From contig OX485804.1 in NCBI GenBank assembly GCA_950295325.1, positions 19,904,001-19,968,000 of the forward strand: a stretch of DNA of 64,000 nt. The letters are read 5' to 3'. This document shows, piece after piece, positions 12,304 through 23,000 of the stretch (the first letter of the stretch is position 1; the number at the start of each line of letters is the position of its first letter). The notes beneath the pieces are model-generated. The model made no database searches. It was not told the origin of the DNA and saw only the letters and a list, made by a program, of their open reading frames with translations. The position numbers were made by a program, and so were the translations under genes. Source of the stretch: Polytrichum commune. Lineage: Eukaryota > Streptophyta > Polytrichopsida > Polytrichales > Polytrichaceae.

Positions 12304-13488
12304 CGGGGAGAACCGGCAGTTAGTTGCAAATGAACCGGTTGAGTTTGAGAAATAACCAGTTGAAGTTCAAGATTGCAGGAAAATTACCGATCAGTTTAGA
12401 GGAAATTATAGAAGAATATACCCCAGTTTAATAAAGGAAAACTGGAGGATGTCAACACGTAACCGGTTGGACTTGCAAACACTAGGATCTCAACCGATTA
12501 TGCCCAAAAATCTCCCCGATCACTGCACTCTTGTCCGTGAAGCAAAGGAATCAAAAGGATGATCGAATGCCTTGAAATTGATCATAAATTATGTTAATAT
12601 TTTATGTTGGAATGCCACATCCAGAAAGGACGTACATCAGGAGTATCACTCTATTTGTTTATTATTTGTAAGGTATCCTTCTAGTTGTATGTCATCAATT
12701 TTAATGACAGTTTATTCTTGGGACGATATTTTGGGATACCTCAATGATCGTTCGTGGACCCGACCCATCAATTTCTATTACCGTAGCTCTTTAGCAGCTC
12801 GGGCAGAAAGAAAAGAGATAACATTCAAAGAGTGGCTAGAATCACAATAATGCAAGGGACATCCATTGGAATCCAACAAAGTAGCATCAAATCAAAACAA
12901 AATATGTTGTCAAGCAAACCCCTAACATACAAGTAAAAGACAAACTTTAGGGTAAGGAATGTTGGTTAAGGGAAGTGTTTAGGTTAATCGTAGAAAACCA
13001 TCCATGAATTATAGAAATGACTTGGATGAATGTCTAACTTATTCTAAATTACTTTTTGAGTTTGCCCAATTTTAGAGCATTGTTTTTTGGGCTACCAGAC
13101 TTACTTTTGCACTTTCATTAATTATTAGGCAGAAAGGTGCCCAAGCTGCTAGAGAGCTATAGTAATGTACCCATGGTTGCATAACATTTATCCTTATGTG
13201 CACGTTAAGGTATTAATGCATGTCTTTAAATGTGGTCACTCTTCTCAATCATACATGTTTTTAAGTGGTCTATGACAGTGGTTGGGGAAATAATCGGTGA
13301 GAATCCTAGCTAGTGTTTCCAAGTCCAATTGGTTGCATGCTGTGATCTTTCGGTTTTCTTTATTGATTGTGTGGTATATTCTAAAGATTCCTCTTAAATG
13401 ATCGGTGATTTTGTTGAAGTTTTGCATTTCAACCAGCTAATTCTCAAACTCAACCGGTTCATCTGTAACTAGCGGTCAGTTCTCCCCG
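12304..13488. mobile_element. element with arms of about 200-230 bp inverted (long-TIR, MULE-like)
   Basis: The left arm (12,304-12,530) and the reverse complement of the right arm (13,265-13,488) share a series of blocks in the same order: CGGGGAGAAC, AGATGAACCGGTTGAGTTTG-like, AACCAGTTGAA, ACCGATCA, a CAACCGGTTGGACTTG-like block, AACACTAG, TCACCGATTAT and CCCCAACCACTG-like blocks. Arm length resembles Mutator-like elements, but no 9-bp target duplication was found. Related arms lie at 10,318 and at 32,105-32,660. The interior holds a 92-codon frame (12,572-12,850, +). Confidence 0.65.
12572..12850 (+). pseudogene. protein-like segment inside the long-TIR element
   Basis: The second half of this 92-codon frame (SWDDILGYLNDRSWTRPINF and what follows up to EWLESQ) has the balanced composition of a real protein, unlike neighbouring chance frames. 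I do not recognise the family. Its position between two long inverted arms suggests either a piece of a transposase or a captured host exon, as seen in Pack-MULEs. It is only a fragment, with no start context that convinces. Confidence 0.3.
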
Positions 13489-15562
13489 TTTGTTGTTATA
13501 TGGCATAGACACTAACTAAGCATGGACACCAAAAAGACATGTGTGTACGATGAGATTGGATCCCATGCTCACTCTCGAGATATAGATACCACCCTAGGCT
13601 CAATAGCTAAGACACTTAAGAGGGCCTTTGGATCCACTTAACATGTTCACTTTGATCTCTTACAACTAAACTGTGTGGCAGGACCCCGGTGTCCCGCACG
13701 AACTCCATCTCCATCTATCTATTTTCGGGATGGCTTAATTCGCGCCTACACAATTTGATAAGATATCGTGCAAATAAGGATTGGAAGAGCATGTCCATCT
13801 ACAGTCTCACATTGCCCATTCAAATCCTCACTCCTTGATTCAAATATTGCCCATGTAACTCTCGGCGAGAGCAGTTGTTTGCCGCCTTCCTCAACCAAAT
13901 CAGACTTATATCGACGTTTGCTACAACCTTTGTGCAAGAGATGGGATCCTGGGGACCCCGGGGTCCCATGCCACCACATAAACGGTTCAACTTTTGTATC
14001 CGGGTTCTGATTCTAAAACTTGAAATGACAATCTGTATGAATTGCAACTGCCAACCACACGAGACAATTTCCAGGGGCCCGAATCGTAACACTATAAATC
14101 TATAATCCCCCAATTTTTTTTTGCAAGGAATGACACATATTGTTAGGTTAACATTTAGTTTGTGGAGTTGGAAGTGCCTGAAATAATAAGGCCACGTGCC
14201 TTAATCGACATTCAGGCTTGAACATCATCATGTGCAAGATGATTGCATTGCTGCAATCATTCAGATAAACTTGAATACTTGTGCACAGTCTAAAGTGTGT
14301 GTAAGGCCTTATAATATGTTGATTCCAAGCTGCCCGGCCTGTATGATTTGGCACTAGTGGAATCCTTGACATAGAAAATATCCTCAAAGTGTCAAATGTG
14401 AGTGGGCCCGGATGTTTGAGACAAAACTGAATTAAAACAAAGCAAAACAAAAAATTATTAAAAAAAAGTAGGGATGGACCAATAAAGTATCTCTCAAAGT
14501 ATGTGTTGCAGTGAAAGAAAGTAATATTTAACATTACGAAACCCCACCCACCAACCCCCATGAGGATTCGTTGAGGTTCCATGCAAACATGGATGAACTT
14601 GATACTTACAAACTTCACGGAAACAATGGGCTATCTACAGTCCACCCTTGATATCGGTAGTTTGATGAGAATCTTGTGCAGGCCAAGATCCTCTTTGTTC
14701 CCTGGTGAAGTGTTCAAATGCTTTGGACGAGAGGTGTAACATTAGTAGGTCTTCATTCATTCCAAAAATGGTTTCAAGGTCAGTAGTGCACTTTCAACAT
14801 CCTTGTATCCTACTTTATCTACACCACATCACCAATCTGTACATTATCAACTCTTCAACGGATCCATTGTGAGCTATATCATCTCTTTCACCAAGCACAA
14901 CTATCAATTTCTTCCTCAATAGGTATGTAGGATTGTTAAGATCGTAATTGATGAGCTCATGTGTATTCAAAGTGGGTCTAGTTTGACTCTTCGTAGATAC
15001 CAATGCCGGTTGTTCTAGTTTAATGGTAGTAGGGTTTAGGGTTTGCGGTTTGCGGTTAAGGTGTTTGCCAATTCATCCAAGTTATAGAATTTCATAGCCT
15101 CACTTCCATCCAAACTAACACTTATTGAGGTGAATTTGTTGAGGAGGGGAGCATAATCTTTACATATTCTCTCTTATCAGTTAGCAATTAACACTTACTA
15201 GTGTGTGTTTTGAAAAAAATTCTAGGTAGTGCAATGTTCCTAACACATATTACGTGATTTTAACACTTATCGGGGTAACACATACCGAGGGCCGACTGTA
15301 TAACTAGCCACACTAGTTGTAACTAGCACATTAGATTACTATGTAGCTACATGATGGTTTCTTTTCAAAGAAAGAGGTTGGGACTAGGTCCCAAGGAATG
15401 CAGCCAAGGAGTCGTGTAAGAAAAAAAAAGATAACGCCCGTACCTAGGTATCGGCATGAATGCGAGACCTTTGGCCTAATGGTGATCACGTCCATGATGC
15501 AACATAAGGCCTTATGCGTCTTGGGAGGTGGACTTGGGTGGTGTACAAATTATCCCAACTTA
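13489..15562. other. gene-free repeat-rich DNA
   Basis: No gene is supported. The segment 13,980-14,095 is related, in reverse orientation, to 53,354-53,475, sharing the block TTGTCATTTCAAG and a nearby ATACAAAAGTT, so it is a dispersed repeat. The minus-strand frame at 14,148-14,618 (156 codons) has no recognisable motif. The stretch 15,400-15,562 may be the 3' UTR of the LINE remnant that follows. Confidence 0.4.
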
Positions 15563-17211
15563 TTAGAGGGGGGGAGGGACATGTGTTTGTTTGTTTTTGA
15601 GTTTTATTTTGTTTAGGACTAGGTATGTGAGATATTTGATGGCATTTTGATGTATATTTCTCATGAGGGTTTTGATGGTTGATTTCGGGATTTTTAGATT
15701 AGTAAGTTTGTTGATGGAGTCTTCGTGTATGGCTCCTCTAACTCCGGCTATGATGGTAATGAGGGGGTTGGTTTTCCGTCCATTATTCTATATGGTGTTA
15801 ATTAGTGGGTCATATTTAGTGTGCTTGTGTGTGAGGGCTTGTTCAGGGAATATGTCATGGCAGTATGTGAATTCAATGAGTTGGATTATGAGTGTAGGCG
15901 AGGGTGATATTGGTGCTTGTGTGTGGTTTGGGGCTCCAATTATGCATAGGTTATCCGGTCGTAATTTGGCTTGGCATTGGCATGTTATTTAGGAACATGT
16001 GAATTTAAGGAGCAAGTCTGGGATTGTTTGTTGTTGGGTTTGCCTGCATTGGTCAATGTGAGGAACCGAGTGCTTTTGTTAGCTTGTAGTGTTTGGGTAA
16101 TGAGATGAATTGCTTCAATGTGTTGTGCAATTCTTAGGCCTTTTAAGTCTGGCTTTTCACATGTGGATAGGAGGTGGGGCCATGTGTCCCTGTCGTTGAG
16201 ATGACATAGTGTGCAGTTGGGGTTTTGATGTGTGAGGGGCCAAAAATATTCCTGGTGTGGTTACCTACATATTATGCGTATCTCAATTTTAACGTTTGGG
16301 TGATTTGGGCGTCTATCACATGATCATTATTCCAAAAGTGGTTGGAGAGTTTTTGGTTAAATTGAGTGTTTGATAGCCATTTGTCCACGTATGGAAATTT
16401 GTTTTTGGTTATTCCATATTCACGCTTTATGTGTTCTTTCATTATGAATGTGTGGAGATTGCGGATGGCTCCATCATGTGTAGCCGTTGGGCACCTTGCT
16501 AATCGGTAGGGAGTAGGGTGGGCCGGTGTATGTGTGGGGTGGTGGTTGGTTTTCCTAAGTGTTCCTTCGCTGGCTAGTGTGTCAACTATATTGTTTCCAG
16601 TAATGCCTGAGTGTGCGTGTACTTTGTGTATGTGAATTATGTGTGGGGTCCAGTATATCTGGTGGACAGTTGCTATTATTAATAATTTGTTAGGGTGATG
16701 GTGTTGTGATGTCGTGTGTTATATGTGATTGTTGATCAAGTATATGTTGTTTAGGCTGTCTGTAAATATATGCATGTCTAGTTGATTGATTTGGATGGTT
16801 TTGATAGCGACGAGTATTGCATTAAGTTCTGAACTTAGGGTGTTTTGGGAGCGTGGAAGTCTTGTGATATGTGGGTGTTGTTATTGGGGCTATAGACTCT
16901 TGATCCGGTTGTATTACCCTCTATTTGGCCTTCAAAATTTTTGATGGATGGGGTAAATGAACAAATGTGTAAATGCATTGTTGTGGGTGGTATTTGAGGG
17001 GATGGATGTGGTTATATTTGGTTGGTAGGGGTGTCATAAGGATGTTTAATGGAATGGGGATGTTTGTTTTAGGAGCATTTTTCCCATATTTTGGAGAATT
17101 TGACATAGTAATGTATGGGAGTGGGTTTAATGAGTATGTGTCTATGTGTGTGTTAATTGTGTTTTTTAGGACGTGTTGGAGTTCGTGTTGGAGCTGTGTA
17201 ATGTTATGCAT
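15563..17211 (-). mobile_element. decayed LINE retrotransposon, ORF2 3' half (RNase H, zinc knuckle)
   Basis: Read on the minus strand, the region carries broken pieces of a LINE ORF2. An RNase H domain is recognisable from SSELNAILVAIKT and IFTDSLN (near 16,830-16,755) and KVHAHSGITGNNIVDTLAS (near 16,625-16,565), which supply the Glu, Asp, His and Asp pattern. A Cys-His knuckle (NCTLCHL...WPHLLSTC) lies near 16,220-16,160, and a C-terminal block (IEFTYCHDIFPEQAL, AGVRGAIHEDS, NAIKYLTYLVLNK) runs to the stop at 15,563. Several stop codons and frameshifts separate these parts, so the copy is dead. The reverse transcriptase and endonuclease parts were not found upstream, which fits 5' truncation or heavier decay. 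Confidence 0.8.
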
Positions 17212-17924
17212 GCTTGCCTCTTGAGCACTTGAGTTGGGAATTCAAGGGTTTAAAATAAACGAAGCTTCATAGGCCATGTGAGGTTTGATCCTTTAGTGGA
17301 AATCTCTCTATGCAGTGTACCATTCATGATCAGAGACACTCATTTCAAAGTAGTGATGAATTTCATGAAGGGATTTTTCAACATGCAAGCATGTCAAATG
17401 ATTGGTGGTGAGAGTAGAGAATATGCATGTCAAAATCCTTGGGGTTCTTTAAGGGTTAACCCTCAAAAATAATTGCATACTTAAAAAAGGTCTACATGAT
17501 AGTTTCTACATGTCTCAAACGAGTATGAAAGTTTAACTTCACTTGATTCACGAGTTCAGATTTATAAGTTTGCCATTATCTTCACTATAAATTTCTATGT
17601 AATCTTAAATTCATTGTGGATGAAGGGGCTCTAGGAAAAGAGGAGCTCCATAGATGAAGGTGGAGGGCCAATTCATCCTCTAGAAGTTTTCTTTAGGATA
17701 GCAAGTTCTTATAGTTAGCATTCTTCTTAACTCGAGTTCTAAAAAATTGAGACTCGTTGAATACTGATGAGAATCTCTCCCAACAATACCTTATCTTTGA
17801 ACCCTTAAGCTTTCTAGCACCACCAATATCATTAATTTTTCATCGCCATGAATTTTCTTCTATAAGTGGATGTTCAACTAATGAAGAAAATACCCAATAG
17901 AACTTAAAGTAGAGAGGAGACACA
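17212..17924. other. gene-free DNA
   Basis: No conserved coding segment, RNA gene or transposon end was recognised. The plus-strand frame at 17,278-17,472 has no motif. The stretch lies between the LINE remnant and the duplicated 3' end of the TRM gene. Confidence 0.35.
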
Positions 17925-19680
17925 CTGTGAATGATTGTCTAAGACTGACAAATTTTATTCAAAGTAGTCGAGACGTAGAAATGTTACCCTGTGTTACACC
18001 AGCTACATTCAATGAATGCATTAAGGCTCCTCTGCATGTATTTGCATTTGCAAGCACTTGACAAAATCACATTGAAATGAATTGAAAGATTTTTTTAATT
18101 TGGTAGTGCATTGGTATTGAAAGAATTAAGAGATTCCTTATAGCTCTTTGCAAAATTTATTAATTTGAGAGGTGAAGTTTTCACCTTTTCCACTCTCCAA
18201 AGAAGTTGATAGTGTTGCATGTTTCATACTACCTCTTATAAAATTGTTATAATCTACATAAGTATGGCAAGTGGATGGTCACAAAAAAATTATGAGTTCT
18301 ATAGACTACAACTAGCTCACATTGGTATGGTTAGATTCCACTGAACATGCATTGATCTCCATCATGAATTCTCTTAATCCAAGTCATTAGGTTCACTCCG
18401 GATTGCCCAAGTGCATTTATAGGTTATTAAAAGGATAGTGTCAATTGAAGGAAAGCATTGTCTTGGGACACATGAAACAATTTCTTTTAGCCCAGTCGTA
18501 AGGGAATGCTGAAGCGTTGCTCATATGAACCTTGAATCTTTGATACTTGAAGGCTACATGAATGAAGTAAAGAACTAAGTGGAAAGTTCAAAGGGCTTCT
18601 TATTTTACCATACCTCGAGGACTTTCTTGACTATGAATGTGAAGTGCACTTGGAGCAACAATTTACCCCAACCCAATGCAAAATCATTACCGCCTATTCC
18701 ACCTCAAATAAGACTTGCCATAGAAACGCACTACACTAAATATGATATTTAGTCTAACTTACTGTTCGTAAGTACAATGTCATATTTAGTGTAGTGTTCC
18801 TAAATATGTAAGTTAGGAAATGTTCCTAAATACATTTAGTGTAGTGTTCCTAAACATGTCATGTTCCTTTATCTTTTTATTATTTGTTACCATGTAAAGA
18901 TGTTTAGTGTTCTATGGTGTCCAAACAACGAATTCGACCATGCATGGTAAAAATTGAGATGCACAGTAGACAATTATAGCATTGCGTAGTTCCAAATAGT
19001 AAGTCACACTAAAAATCATACTTAGTATAGTGGTCAACTATCCCAACCCCTAGAGATAGAAGATTATGCCACTTTGCTCTTACAATGAAAATAAGGCACA
19101 CTTCACAATCAAAAGTCCCCTTTACAACTCCGTTAGAGATAGGTTTTCCTTGGACCTGTTTTAAAGTTTAGTTGCTACTAGACAATCTCAAGTCTTCCTT
19201 CCATTGGACCTATCATCAAGTCGACAGTAGCCTCTACACCCCGTGACTCTAGGGGCGGATTAGTCTTTCCAGCCCCATTTTGATGTCGATGCCCTTCTAT
19301 TAGTCCTCTAAGCCTAACATTATTAAGCAGTGTGCATTCATTCATGTGGGCCCTGAGAATATGACCATGGGATGCCCCAACCTGGTGAAAGAAGACTCAG
19401 ACTAAGTGTGAATCTGCACTAGGTTGGAGCATTTCATGGTTATATATTTTGAGAGCCCACATGAACAAACACACACCGCTTCATAATGTAATGAGCCTTT
19501 TGGCTTCCAAGACTTAAAAAATCAATTCATTTCATTTGTAAAAGTTTGTTGATATTGTCCATGCTAGGCCAGCAGATCCCATCTGGTTTTCTCAAGTAGC
19601 TAAAACTCATTGCACCTGAAAATATTTCTGAAGCAGTGAAGAAATGCTACCATAAAAGAAATGCTATCATAAAGTACTGA
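17925..19680 (-). pseudogene. decayed partial duplicate of the TRM gene 3' end
   Basis: Segments at 17,925-18,650 match the 3' UTR of the TRM gene at 19,700-20,010 in the same order, including the poly(A) signal context TTTATTCAAAG and blocks such as GTGTCAAT.GAAGGA, CAGTC..AAGGGA and CAAAG.GGCTTCTTAT. A second part at 19,540-19,680 matches the gene's last codons (block TGTTGATATTGT, then CTGGTTTTCTCAAG) and a short piece of the DUF4378 coding exon (AGTGAAGAAATG). The copy is interrupted by a MITE at 18,729-19,032, and the coding part is frameshifted and largely deleted. It is therefore a tandem 3'-end duplicate that has decayed, on the minus strand like its parent. Confidence 0.65.
18729..19032. 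mobile_element. MITE, family A, copy 2
   Basis: The left end reads CACTACACTAAATATGATAT. The right end, read in reverse, starts CACTATACTAAGTATGATTT and continues into the same arm as copy 1 (AGTGTGACTTACTATTTGGA). The first 68 bp (18,729-18,796) form their own inverted repeat, and the core GTGTAGTGTTCCTAAA recurs, so the copy is internally rearranged. CACTA-like tips suggest the CACTA superfamily, but no 3-bp target duplication was seen. Confidence 0.65.
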
Positions 19681-19719
19681 AAGCAGGGATCAGAACACAC
19701 TGAATGAATTGTGAGAGAC

Positions 19720-19725
19720 TTTATT
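19720..19725 (-). terminator. poly(A) signal AATAAA of the TRM gene
   Basis: The canonical hexamer on the minus strand lies about 290 bases past the TRM stop codon at 20,011. Its context (TTTATTCAAAG on the plus strand) is repeated in the decayed 3' duplicate at 17,954-17,959, showing that both copies once carried the same 3' UTR. Use in vivo is inferred. Confidence 0.5.
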
Positions 19726-20010
19726 CAAAGCAGATGAAACGTAGGAGTGCTACTTACACCAGCTACGTTGAATAAATGCATAAGTTTGTGTCAATCGAAG
19801 GAGAACACTGTGTTTGATCACACGAAATGGCTGCTTTCAGTCCAGTCACAAGGGACTGATGAAGCGCCACTTCGTATGAGAAGGTTGGATATTTGATACA
19901 AGAAGTGCTGATCAAATGAATGAATGAATGATGAATGAATGCACTGAGACTAAGTAACTAATTGGAAAGTACAAAGGGGCTTCTTATCATCTTCCCATAC
20001 CTATTTGTCT

Positions 20011-23000
20011 CTACGCTAGTTGTTGATATTGTACATGCCAGGCAAACAAATCTCTCCTGGTTTTCTCAAGGAGCTCGCGCCGTCTGGTTTCAGAATCATT
20101 CATGGCTGATGGTGGTGAAGGTGAAGGTGAGCGTGAGAGTGAGGGTGAAGGTAAAGGTGAAGGTAGTTTAGGTGAAGGTGGAGTGGAAAGAAGTCGAGAT
20201 TGTTTTCTGGCTGAGATGATAGCCATGACATCCTGCAGAGTTTCCTCCACCATATCCTGGAAGAGCATGCCTTCCAATTGAATTCCCACTTCACCAATCT
20301 CCACACCAAAATCCAGCCACTGGAACTCCTTGCGCTGGAAATCTCGTTGGAGAAGTGAAGAAATGCCATCATAAAGGTCAGTAGCAGGCCAATGCATAGC
20401 TTGGAGCTCCTCCAACACATCGTCCACCAAATGCTGCCCACACGGCTTCTCTTGTACAACCGGCGTGCCCCACGGCTGAGGGTGCAAGAAAGGGCTCATT
20501 TTCCTTCCCAAAATCTCATTCATGCTGTCAAATATCAGTTTCCGGTCGAGGCTCTCCTTGTATCTCTTCACCTCACTCTTGTCCAGCTCCCCTCTGTCAA
20601 CTATTCTGTTCAACTCCGCGCTCTGCAACTCCTTCTCCTTGCTGATGAACACATGGTTGTGCACAAGCTCTGTGATGTCCTCGCCCAGTTGGCTCGCCTC
20701 CTCAGTTAGCCCGGATTTTTTTAGGATGTCCTCAACGTATGCTGCTTCCTTGTTTCTTTCGTCATTTGAGCCACCAACTTGATGAGGATGACGCTTAGGT
20801 GAATCTGTAAGAAATGGAATGTTGGGTTCAAGCAAAGAGTTGTGAATGCCTTTCAGAGGATCAATGGACATATCTTTGGTCACGACACTAGAGGAAGGAG
20901 GTGCTAAAAATCCTGCTTTGTCTTCTTCATGTTTACTGGCAGCTATGTCAACGTTACCAAACCCCAAGTCAGCACCTGCAAGGAAGATTCTCATCAGCAA
21001 TAAATCCTACATGGAGTGAATCATGGCATTCATGGTGAAAACCAGTGTTGCTCTCGTATTGTCTTTTTCTCATACCATTCAGGTATCTATAATGAGGACT
21101 TCACGATTCTTATACCAGTAAGGTGTGGGTATTTGACAGTAAGTTGTTTTTGATATCATTTGGGTCAATATTTGGATACCATGCAAGAACCTTCATACCT
21201 AGGTGAAACTGCCCTAGTATCAATATGCTTTGGAATGGTATTCATCCAAATAATAGCTCAGGTTGTATACAAAGATTCTCCCTCCTTGAGATATCCAGTT
21301 TGAATTGGTATGACAATTTTGATACCCACAAGTAGGTTGTTGTTACTATTAATGATGTTGATAATTGATAACATGCACTCGCCCATATACTCGTGCAACA
21401 TTGGTGCAAATGTTAACCTAATACGGTCTGATAAATTTAACAACTTGGGTAAGTGTGAGAATTTGGCTCGTTAAACTTTCAATGTTTGGAAAAGAAAATA
21501 CTTTAAAAGCTCACTGCAAAAGTGGTAACAAATATACTGCACTATTGGACTCGTACCTTCTTGGTGTTGGGAGGAATTTAGTTCCATTAGGTTTGGGTTT
21601 GGGCTTGGGCTCAGCTCCTCATCAACAGGGAAAAAACCTTCCTGGAAAATGGGATTGTTGAGCACGGAAACTGGACTTGGGTAATCAGCTCCTAACTGGG
21701 GCAGAAACTCGCTCTCTTCTTTTGGTAATTGAGCCTTTGGTATAAAGCACTCTTCTGATGTGTGTCCTCCTGAGGATGATGCATTTCCACATTCAAAACC
21801 TCCCTACAAAACCAAACACGTGATACCCACAGTCAATACAGAAAGGCAAATACATTTCCAAGAAGAAATTCTAGTCAATGGATTCTATCTTGAAGGAGGC
21901 GTATTGGTGTGAAAAGTGCACTTTCAAATCATGACACGTAACAGGTAACTCCAAACCAATGTTAAATGGATATCTGGACTCAACCTTGGTATCACCAAGG
22001 GTATGAGCACAGGTACAAAATCCCCAACCCACCCAGATCCTACCACATCCTTAAATGCCAGGATTGCTACTCACTTGATATTTGCACATTTACCATTGCA
22101 GCATGCAACGCATGGTATCATGTAAGGTAGACATGCCTAATTCAATTAGTTACTTTAATCAAAAACCTTTCTTTGAATGAGGTAAGATTAGCTGTGCATC
22201 CAAGAATATACACCAAAAAGACACATGCTTACAAGAAACTGAAATACACTCAAAATATGTTAATTTATACAAGTTCGTTGTCAACATAATTGGCCACATA
22301 ATGAGCATGAGAATCTTCACTTTGATAATGAATAACCTGTTCATGTGAACTCCAAAAATTACAAGGAAAGTGGTTACAACCTTGATTAGATTTACTGACC
22401 ATCTCATACTAATCGTGTGATTTCATTTCCTAGGAGAAGTAGGGTAATCAGAAAAAATAAGCATTTAAGATCCATCTACCTTATACGGCCTTGGACACTT
22501 ATGAATACTTTTCATATTATGTCCTGCCAGCTATGGAATTCTAAGTTTTCTTTCAATAATTATATATGAAAAAAAAATCTTCCAAGCACAACCATGCTGC
22601 AATTACCAATGTCCATTGTAGTTGAGTAATGAAGGTACGGTATGTGGGTGAATTCAATTACTTATCTTAATCGGACACCTACAGTTGATTTGCATGTGAT
22701 TTGATGTTCAGACTGAGATTCAACCATGTCTTCAAGATTTATCAACTACCCCACACTCAATAGTGAACACAATGGTGAGGACCTATGTGTTCAGTTAAGA
22801 TACCAACAAACATGCAATTCCAATAACCAAGTTAAATTGTTGCATAATCAATAGAAGTTGGAGAACATGAAAACGAAGCCACTTAACACCCACATACCTT
22901 AGGAGCAGCAGCCTCAGGAATGTCCATAGCACTTGACTCACTTCCAACATTCATCTCCGACAACACATGCATCTTTTGATGAGTTCCAGGCACAACCACC

